This document shows positions 54,250 to 60,696 of a stretch of 64,000 nt of DNA, piece by piece. The notes below the pieces were generated by a model. That model did no database searches and was not told the DNA's origin. It saw only the letters and a program-made list of their open reading frames with translations. The translations under genes and the position numbers were made by a program. The stretch covers positions 1 to 64,000 of the forward strand of contig CAIMKZ010000048.1 of assembly GCA_903842065.1 (NCBI GenBank). Direction: 5' to 3'. Numbering within the stretch: the first letter of the stretch is position 1; each line of letters begins with the position of its first letter. This DNA is from an uncultured Acidobacteriaceae bacterium. GTDB lineage: Bacteria; Acidobacteriota; Terriglobia; Terriglobales; Acidobacteriaceae.

Positions 54250-55767
54250 ATGCCGGATTCCGCGACTCAGGCAGGCAGGTGTGATCGCGCCGTGGTGCGC
54301 CTGGCTCTTGTAGTACTCGCGCCATGCGTTGCCGTGCTGGCGATCTCCGGATGCAAGCCGGTAGGCCCGAACTACTCGAAGCCCGCGGCAACGGCACCGG
54401 CAGCGTACAAAGAGACAGGCGCAAGTTCAGTGGTTGCGCCCGCCAATCCGCAGGGCGGCAGCTGGAAAGCGGCCGATCCCTCCGACGGCATGCTGAAAGG
54501 CAAGTGGTGGGAGATCTACCAGGACCCTCAGCTCAGCAAGCTGGAAGAGCGCATCGCGACCGAGAACCTGCAGTTGAAGCAGGCTCTGGACCGCTACCAG
54601 GCCGCGCAAGACCAGATAGCCGTGGCCAACGCGAGCCTGTACCCGACGCTGACGGCGGTGGATCAAGCCACGCGCTCACGCAGCTCGTACAACACGGCCA
54701 ACGCGCCCAGCTCGGACTCGAAGATCATGCAGAACTTCTTCATGGTCGAGGGCATAGCGAGCTGGGAGCCGGATTTCTTTGGCCGCATGCGACGGTCGAT
54801 CGAGCAGGCGCGGGCTAACGCACAGGTCTCGGCGGCGGATATGGCGAACCTTGACCTTACGCTGCACGCCTCGCTGGCCACGTCGTACTTTGCGCTGCGC
54901 GGACTCGATTCTCAAGCCAATCTGCTGACGCACACAGTGGCAGATTTGCAAAGCCAGCTTGAACTGACGCAGCACCGGCTAGCCGGTGGAGTGGCGACCG
55001 CGGTGGATGTGTCGCAGGCTCAGACGCAGCTGAATACCGTGCGCGCTCAACTGGTGGAGCTGGGCGTGGCCCGCGCCCAGTACGAGCACGCCATTGCCAC
55101 GCTGGTCAACCTCGACATCAGCACATTCAGCATTCCTGTTTCGCCCCTCAACATGGCGCTGCCGAAGGTTCCGACGGGGGTGCCATCGCAGTTGCTTGAG
55201 CGCAGGCCGGACATCGCGCAGGCCGAGCGCACAGCAGCCGCGGCCAACGCGCAGGTCGGAATCACCAGGGCCGCTTTCTATCCCAGCATCGTTCTGGGAG
55301 GGCCGGGCGGCTTCAGCTCCAGGCTTCCGAGTACGCTGATCCAGGGTCCTGCCGCGCTTTGGTCGCTGGGCGAGAATGCCACCTGGCTGCTCTTTGACGC
55401 GGGTAAGCGCCGCGCAGTGAACGACGCCGCGCGGCTAAACTACGACGCGGCGGTCAATGGCTACCGGTACACGATCCTACAGGCGTTTCAGGATGCGGAG
55501 AACCAGCTTTCGACACTGCGGATTCTGGAGCAGGAGTCGGGCGTGGCCAACGAGGCCGTGGCTTCGGCGCAGCACACCTTCGATCTGGCCAGCCAGCGCT
55601 ACAAGGGCGGCATTACGAGTTATCTCGAAGTGCTTACCGCCGAGCAGATCCTGATTCAGGATCAGATTATCGCAATCAACTTGCAGTCGCGGCAGTTTGC
55701 GGCGAGTGTGAGTCTAGTGCGGTCGCTGGGCGGCGGTTGGGATTCGTCGCAGTTGCCGAAGAACTAG
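54250..55767 (+). CDS. Outer-membrane efflux lipoprotein (TolC/NodT family)
   Basis: I start at the ATG at 54250, four bases after the adaptor stop, giving 505 residues; earlier in-frame starts run inside the adaptor gene. The lipobox is LAISGC, followed by KPVGPNYSKPAA, the NodT-family N-terminus. Further signatures are KWWEIYQDPQLSKLEERIATENLQLKQA, ASLATSYFALRGLDSQ, LLERRPDIAQAERTAAAANAQVGITRAAFYPSI, and ATWLLFDAGKRRA. It forms the trimeric exit duct for the pump encoded by the two preceding genes. Confidence 0.93.
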   Translation: MPDSATQAGRCDRAVVRLALVVLAPCVAVLAISGCKPVGPNYSKPAATAPAAYKETGASSVVAPANPQGGSWKAADPSDGMLKGKWWEIYQDPQLSKLEERIATENLQLKQALDRYQAAQDQIAVANASLYPTLTAVDQATRSRSSYNTANAPSSDSKIMQNFFMVEGIASWEPDFFGRMRRSIEQARANAQVSAADMANLDLTLHASLATSYFALRGLDSQANLLTHTVADLQSQLELTQHRLAGGVATAVDVSQAQTQLNTVRAQLVELGVARAQYEHAIATLVNLDISTFSIPVSPLNMALPKVPTGVPSQLLERRPDIAQAERTAAAANAQVGITRAAFYPSIVLGGPGGFSSRLPSTLIQGPAALWSLGENATWLLFDAGKRRAVNDAARLNYDAAVNGYRYTILQAFQDAENQLSTLRILEQESGVANEAVASAQHTFDLASQRYKGGITSYLEVLTAEQILIQDQIIAINLQSRQFAASVSLVRSLGGGWDSSQLPKN

Positions 55768-55795
55768 GGAACAGGGACTCAGAGACTGAGGGAAC
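55768..55795 (+). repeat. Heptad repeat arm (CAGG version) after the efflux operon
   Basis: GGAACAGGGACTCAGAGACT-type units follow the stop codon directly, as in the ribosomal spacers. No right arm is seen before the convergent symporter gene. Confidence 0.4.
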
Positions 55796-55801
55796 TTCCA
55801 A

Positions 55802-57283
55802 TCAGCTTCCTGCGCCTGCCGCCAGTTGCTCCGCGTTGGGACTGCGCGTGAACGTGCTTACCACTACAAGTGCGAAGACAGCCGCGATCAGCGCGGGAAA
55901 GATCGCGTCGCGATTGGCGACGATGGCTGGGATGTACAGCGCGGTCTTGAGCGCGGCGTTGTCCCAGGCCAGCGTAATCACGGTGCCGGTTGCGATGGCG
56001 GACACCGCTCCCCAGGCCGTGGCGCGCTTCGAATAGAAGGCTGCCAGCACCACCGGCGTGAGCGCCGCCGAGTAGATGGTGTAGGCGTAGAGCATCTTGG
56101 ACAGGATGCTCTCAGCATAGACGGCCTGATAGAGAGCCCAGCAGCCCAGCAGAACAACAGCCAGCCGCGAGACGGCAAGCACACGCTTGTTCGACGCGCC
56201 CGGCGCAATGTAGCGCACAAAGATGTCGTTGACGAGGTTAGTGGCCGGCGAGAAGAGATAGTTGGACGCGGTCGAGATAACCTTGGCGAAGACCGCGCCG
56301 AGGAGCAGTGCGCCCATCAGCGCGGGCAGTCCGTGGCGGGCGGTGTAGGGAATGATCTCGCGGGGATGGAGTGCGACTTCACCCGTGGGATAGAGAGCGC
56401 GGCCGAAGACGGCGATGGCGACGATCAGCGTCTCAAGCAGCAGAGTGCCGAGGGTCCATCCGATTACCGAGACCCGGGCATCGCGCTCGGAGCGGGCGGA
56501 GAAGAATTTCTGGTACATGACCTGGTTGCCTAGCATGAGCAGCATGGTGGGCACGAGAAACTCGAGACCGCGCACCACGCCCATCGCTACAGGTTCGGTT
56601 ATTCCGTCGGGCCCCACGCGGAAGTTGCCGAGGAACTCGAAGTACTGATGAGGCAGGGTTGTGTGCAGGCCGCTCCAGCCTCCGGCTTTGACCAGCAGCA
56701 TGGGCGCGGCGATGACGCAGATGACAGTGACTGTCGAACCGATGACTACGTCCATGTAGGCCACGGAAGACATGCCGGCAAGCGCCGTGGTCACGATTAC
56801 GAATGCAGCGATGATGAAGGTGCCGAGCGTGGGCGAAACCGCATCGGGAAAAATCAGGTGCAGCACGTCACCGCCGCCGCGGAACTGGTAGCTAGTGATG
56901 GCGGTGAAGGCAAAAAGAATCGCAATGGTTCCGAGAACGCGTGCGGCCTGGTTGTAGCGAGCCTCAAGCAGATCGGGCAGGGTGAACTGTGCGAACTTGC
57001 GGGCGCGGGGCGCGATGAAGTAGATGAGCAAGAGGCCGAGCCATCCGCCGGCCGGCTGCCAGAGCGCGGCAAATCCGTTTTTGTAGGCATTCTCAGCGCC
57101 GGCGAAGAGCGAACCCGCGCCGATCCAGGAGGTGAGCAGCGTGAGCACCAGCACGGTGGCCGAGAGGGAGCGTCCGGCCAGCAGGTAGTCGGCCTTTGTT
57201 TTAACGCCAACGGTGCGATACAGGGCCACACCCAGGAGCACGAGAACGATGACGGCCAAAACGGCGGCGTAGAGCGGGGACAT
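55802..57283 (-). CDS. Sodium:solute symporter (SSS family)
   Basis: A 493-residue protein with about thirteen hydrophobic helices. It begins MSPLYAAVLAVIVLVLLGVALYRTVGVKTKADYLLAGRSLSATVLVLTLLTSWIGAGSLFAGAENAYKNGFAALW, the classical SSS start (helix 1, then the GRS and T-x-x-x-W-x-G segments). SSYVAYMD-like AGMSSVAYMDVVIG contains the sodium-site helix region. It imports an organic solute with sodium; substrate unknown. GAGG lies ten bases before the ATG. It is convergent with the efflux operon. Confidence 0.9.
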   Translation of the reverse strand: MSPLYAAVLAVIVLVLLGVALYRTVGVKTKADYLLAGRSLSATVLVLTLLTSWIGAGSLFAGAENAYKNGFAALWQPAGGWLGLLLIYFIAPRARKFAQFTLPDLLEARYNQAARVLGTIAILFAFTAITSYQFRGGGDVLHLIFPDAVSPTLGTFIIAAFVIVTTALAGMSSVAYMDVVIGSTVTVICVIAAPMLLVKAGGWSGLHTTLPHQYFEFLGNFRVGPDGITEPVAMGVVRGLEFLVPTMLLMLGNQVMYQKFFSARSERDARVSVIGWTLGTLLLETLIVAIAVFGRALYPTGEVALHPREIIPYTARHGLPALMGALLLGAVFAKVISTASNYLFSPATNLVNDIFVRYIAPGASNKRVLAVSRLAVVLLGCWALYQAVYAESILSKMLYAYTIYSAALTPVVLAAFYSKRATAWGAVSAIATGTVITLAWDNAALKTALYIPAIVANRDAIFPALIAAVFALVVVSTFTRSPNAEQLAAGAGS

Positions 57284-57396
57284 GGGATCGGCACCTCAGG
57301 AGGTTTGCAGCCTTGCAGGTTCCTTGAGTGTAAAGGATTTACGGGGCACGACGCCCCTGAATTTGACCCTGCCCCCGGCGCTTGCTAAACTAACTA

Positions 57397-57473
<77 letters not shown>

Positions 57474-57480
57474 ATTTAAT

Positions 57481-57500
57481 CAACAACTTACGAGTTGTTG
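57481..57500. other. Short perfect inverted repeat just after the initiator tRNA
   Basis: CAACAACT and AGTTGTTG surround TACG, eight bases after the tRNA. There is no T-run, so it is an unlikely terminator. It may be part of an old attachment site. Confidence 0.35.
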
Positions 57501-57531
57501 CCTGATGAGAATCAGGGACAGTTAGGGACAG

Positions 57532-57564
57532 ATAACGGGGCCATCGTGAAGATGGCCCCGTTAT
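57532..57564. terminator. Hairpin between the tRNA and the integrase remnant
   Basis: A perfect 14-base stem ATAACGGGGCCATC / GATGGCCCCGTTAT around GTGAA. A good T-run is lacking in the plus direction; in the minus direction it could end the integrase transcript. Confidence 0.5.
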
Positions 57565-57621
57565 GCGTTTGGAAATCAGCCTCCGTGATGCGATGCTGAA
57601 GGCTCTTTCGTCATCTCGCGG

Positions 57622-57890
57622 TCACTTCTTAGCGATTTCACTGACAAGGTCGACCAAGTTGGCCTGAGCCTTTCGCTTGGCCTCCAGCGACAGGCCGCCA
57701 TAGATGTCGCTGGTTATCTGGATGTTCGAGTGACGGAGCAGATTCTTCGTCTCCTCTAGATTGAATGCCTCTTTGCCCCAGGCAGAAAGGCTATGCCGGA
57801 ATGTTTGCCAGCCGATGTGCCCGAGGCCTGCGGACTCGGCGACCGGCCCAAACATCTGCAAGAGATCATCCTGCGCGCGCGGCCTCAAAC
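57622..57890 (-). pseudogene. Tyrosine integrase, C-terminal remnant
   Basis: About 88 codons read the C-terminal catalytic part of a phage-type integrase: GWQTFRHSLSAWGKEAFNLEETKNLLRHSNIQITSDIYGGLSLEAKRKAQ. The second catalytic Arg (in FRHS), the LLRHSNIQ His and the Tyr nucleophile (DIYGG) remain. The H of the HxxR motif is Q. The N-terminal two thirds are missing, a stop lies just upstream in frame, and no start has a ribosome-binding site. It sits 150 bases from the initiator tRNA, as expected of an integrated element that has since been lost. Confidence 0.75.
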
Positions 57891-58030
57891 CGGCCGCCGG
57901 TCTCTTTCACGTCTCGACAACGGCGCTTGCGCTGGCGTTTGGAGCCGCTGCCCCGGCTGTAAACCATTCGACGACATTCAACCTGCTCGACTATAGTGAT
58001 TCCGATCAGTCAATTCTAGGGAGTCCAAAC

Positions 58031-59119
58031 ATGCTCAGCAGAAAAGTGCCCCCTGCGTCCGGGTTCTTATGGGCGACAATGTACATCCTCGTCTGCATTG
58101 CTGGGCCTGCTTGTCTTGTTGCACAGACAGGCCAGACACAAGTCGCATCGGCCCCGGCGCTAGGCTCGCCCACAACCGACACGACAACGATCGATGCCGA
58201 CGGAACCGCCCACATCTCGCGGGTTCTCCCGCTTCCCAGAACCGTCAGCACTCAGGCGCAAGAACGCCTGGCTACCGGCGCAAGCTGGGCTCCCGGACCC
58301 ACCAGTCCTGAGACGCCCGTGCTGATCGCCAAAGCCCATGAGTTATACCCTGTGACGGAAGCGACACAGACCATCGCCGGCATCTCTGTCAGGGTATTCA
58401 CGCCGCCCAGCATTCCGGCCGCCAAGCGCGACCGTGTACTCATCAACCTGCACGGCGGCGGCTTCATGTCGGATGCGTCCTCGTACCTCGAGAGCATTCC
58501 CATCGCCAGTCTTACCCAGACCAAAGTGATCTCGGTCTACTACCGGCTCGCCAGCCAGGCGCCGTTTCCGGCGGCGGTCGATGACGTAGTGGCCGTGTAC
58601 AAGGAAATTCTGAAGACGTACAAGCCCGCAAAGATCGCCATCTACGGCACGTCCGCGGGCGCGATTCTTACCGGGCAAGTTGCAGTCCGCCTCAAGCACG
58701 ATGGGCTTCCCATGCCCGGCGCGCTCGGCTTCTTCACCGGCCATGCCGACTTTAGCTTGCCGGCGGATTCGCAGTCGTTCTATGCGGTTCCCGGTGTCAT
58801 GGGCGCACGGCCTCCGGAGAGCGAGGCCAACCGTCCCTATATGAAGGGCGTCCCGAACATCAAGGATCCACTTGTCTCGCCCATCTATGCTGACCTGAAG
58901 GGACTGCCGCCAACCCTGTGCATCACCGGCACTCGCGACCTGTTCCTCAGCGCCACATCCAACTTCCACCGCGCCCTGCTCCGCGCTGGAGTCGAGTCCG
59001 ATCTGGTTGTCTACGACTCCATGGCACACGCCTTCTGGTTCGAGATCGGCACGCCGGAATCGAAGGAATCGCTCGAAACCATGGCGGAGTTCTTCAACCG
59101 CCATCTCGGAGGGAAATAG
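58031..59119 (+). CDS. Secreted HSL-type alpha/beta hydrolase, copy 1
   Basis: I start at the ATG at 58031 (MLSRKVPPASGFLWATMYILVCIAGPACLVAQ), giving 362 residues with a signal peptide; longer frames upstream overlap the integrase remnant. The oxyanion motif HGGG is at 141-144, the nucleophile elbow GTSAG at 206-210 (Ser208), the acid in CITGTRDLF and the His in DSMAHAFWF. This is the hormone-sensitive-lipase/esterase group. It probably cleaves an ester in the periplasm or outside. A paralogue follows immediately. Confidence 0.88.
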   Translation: MLSRKVPPASGFLWATMYILVCIAGPACLVAQTGQTQVASAPALGSPTTDTTTIDADGTAHISRVLPLPRTVSTQAQERLATGASWAPGPTSPETPVLIAKAHELYPVTEATQTIAGISVRVFTPPSIPAAKRDRVLINLHGGGFMSDASSYLESIPIASLTQTKVISVYYRLASQAPFPAAVDDVVAVYKEILKTYKPAKIAIYGTSAGAILTGQVAVRLKHDGLPMPGALGFFTGHADFSLPADSQSFYAVPGVMGARPPESEANRPYMKGVPNIKDPLVSPIYADLKGLPPTLCITGTRDLFLSATSNFHRALLRAGVESDLVVYDSMAHAFWFEIGTPESKESLETMAEFFNRHLGGK

Positions 59120-59120
59120 T

Positions 59121-60176
59121 ATGAATGCCAGACAAGCGCAACGCATCGTATTCCTTTGGCTCGTGGTTTCCCTCTGCGGGGTTTCGCGGTTGCTGCCTGC
59201 CCAGCAGGCGCAGAACGCGGCTCCGAACCCTGACGTGACAGTCCTTGATCCAGACGGCACGGCGCGCATCTCGCGTGTTGTTCCTGTTCCCAAAACGATT
59301 TCGGCTGAAGCTCAGGCGCTGCTGGCCACCGGCAAAGCCTGGTGCCCCGGCCCGCGCAGTCCTGAGTTTCAGCCGCTCATCGACAAGGCGCGCAAGCTCT
59401 ACCCCGTAAACATCGAAGAGAACAAGATCGTTGGCGGCGTCAAGACAAAGTGGGTCACCCCGGCCAGCGGCATTCCCGCCGACAAGAAGAACCGCGTGCT
59501 GATCAATCTGCACGGCGGCGGGTTCACCGTCGATTCCGGCTCCTACGTTGAAAGCATTCCCATCGCCAACCTCACCCGCACGCTTGTTGTCAGCGTCGAC
59601 TATCGTCTTTCGCCTGAGAACAAGTTTCCTGCCGCGGTTGACGACGTAATTGCCGTCTACAAGGAGTTGCTCAAGACCCACAAGGCGAGCAACATCGGCA
59701 TCTACGGTACCTCGGCGGGTGCGGCGTTGACCATTCAGGCCGCGGTTCGCATCCGGCACGACGGTCTGCCGCAGCCCGGCGTCCTGGGGCTCTTCTCCGG
59801 TAACGGGGACTCGACCACTCCGACAGATTCCACTGCAATGTTTTCTACGGCAGGCCTCGTTGGAGCGACTATCCCGGAGCCCGGCAACCAGCGGAAGGCT
59901 TACCTGGGCGATCACGATCCCAAAGATCCGCTCGCCTCACCGATATTTGCAGACCTCAAGGGCTTTCCGCCTACTCTGTGCATGACTGGAACCCGCGATT
60001 CAGCCCTGGTCGGCACAGTGAACTTCAATCGCGCGTTGCGGCGCGCGGGCGTGGATACCGAACTGGTTGTCTTCGACGCTCTGCCGCATGCCTTCTGGTA
60101 CACGACAGGCGTTCCGGAATCGACCGAGGCGCTTCAGATTCAGGCGAGCTTCTTCGACCGGAAACTGGGCAAGTAG
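59121..60176 (+). CDS. Secreted HSL-type alpha/beta hydrolase, copy 2
   Basis: The ATG at 59121 follows GGAGG and lies one base beyond the stop of copy 1; the product has 351 residues with a signal peptide (FLWLVVSLCGVSRLLPAQQ). HGGG is at 131-134, GTSAG at 196-200, the acid in CMTGTRDSA and the His in DALPHAFWY. It aligns with copy 1 along the whole length (for example YVESIPIANLT and SYLESIPIASLT; FPAAVDDV in both), so the pair arose by tandem duplication. Substrate unknown. Confidence 0.88.
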   Translation: MNARQAQRIVFLWLVVSLCGVSRLLPAQQAQNAAPNPDVTVLDPDGTARISRVVPVPKTISAEAQALLATGKAWCPGPRSPEFQPLIDKARKLYPVNIEENKIVGGVKTKWVTPASGIPADKKNRVLINLHGGGFTVDSGSYVESIPIANLTRTLVVSVDYRLSPENKFPAAVDDVIAVYKELLKTHKASNIGIYGTSAGAALTIQAAVRIRHDGLPQPGVLGLFSGNGDSTTPTDSTAMFSTAGLVGATIPEPGNQRKAYLGDHDPKDPLASPIFADLKGFPPTLCMTGTRDSALVGTVNFNRALRRAGVDTELVVFDALPHAFWYTTGVPESTEALQIQASFFDRKLGK

Positions 60177-60212
60177 CTCGAATCCAGAATCGCAGTTGCT
60201 ATCAAAGCGAAG

Positions 60213-60250
60213 TCCCCCCCGGATTTGACACTCAATCCGGGGGGGAATTT
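60213..60250 (+). terminator. Intrinsic terminator after the hydrolase pair
   Basis: A perfect 13-base stem TCCCCCCCGGATT / AATCCGGGGGGGA with an 8-base loop is followed by ATTTTG. It lies 36 bases after the stop. Confidence 0.85.
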
Positions 60251-60251
60251 T

Positions 60252-60413
60252 GTGCCTGCTGCCGCAAATGAAGTCGTTGATCGAATCGAAAAGTAGCTGG
60301 GATTGAAGTGGGGGATACCGGGGGCCGACTTCATTATCGCGGGCCTGCCGGAGAGCGAAGTCAAAGGCATTGTTTCCACCAGCGCACCCAGAGAATGGAT
60401 GAGCAAAAGGTGA
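60252..60413 (+). pseudogene. Possible remnant of a Nif3-like gene start
   Basis: Frame translation gives AANEVVDRIEK, a TAG, then LGLKWGIPGADFIIAGLPES and EVKGIVSTSA before a TGA. This spacing of residues resembles the N-terminus of acidobacterial Nif3-like metal proteins. The internal stop and short length make it at best a decayed fragment. Confidence 0.3.
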
Positions 60414-60567
60414 CTCTCCGCCGGGCTATTCAAGAGCCATCTTCCTCCGCAGGGACCATGTCGAGTCAGACGGCCGCCGATCATAGCCGCCGCGGTTGAG
60501 ACTGCCCAGTGCACAAGCAGGTAGGCTGCTCCGCATCTCATTGAAAAATAGAAAGATGATGTTCCTA

Positions 60568-60595
60568 TGTCACACGTGACACTGCTCTTTGTCAC
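60568..60595 (+). promoter_or_regulatory. Candidate operator with three TGTCAC half-sites
   Basis: TGTCAC (60568-60573), AC, GTGACA (60576-60581) form a perfect inverted repeat. A third direct TGTCAC (60590-60595) begins 22 bases after the first. TTGAAA at 60541-60546 may be a -35, which would put the -10 on the operator. Confidence 0.45.
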
Positions 60596-60696
60596 TTGAA
60601 TAGCCTAGACATTCGCACTTCACTCGTTTAACCCTTTGGAGATTCTGGAAGGGTGGCATCCTAGGCCGCTCGCATCCACATTTTAGAGAGGTCACG

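Larger units (their letters stand above)
60177..60696. other. 520-base gap with terminator, decayed fragment and operator candidate
   Basis: It contains a strong terminator, a short stretch resembling the start of a Nif3-like protein with an internal stop, and a promoter-proximal TGTCAC repeat cluster before the TonB-dependent receptor gene; each is listed separately. Confidence 0.5.

Noticed and set aside
57761..58030. A longer hydrolase 1 starting at 57761.
   Set aside because: It overlaps the integrase remnant on the other strand and buries the signal peptide that starts at 58031.
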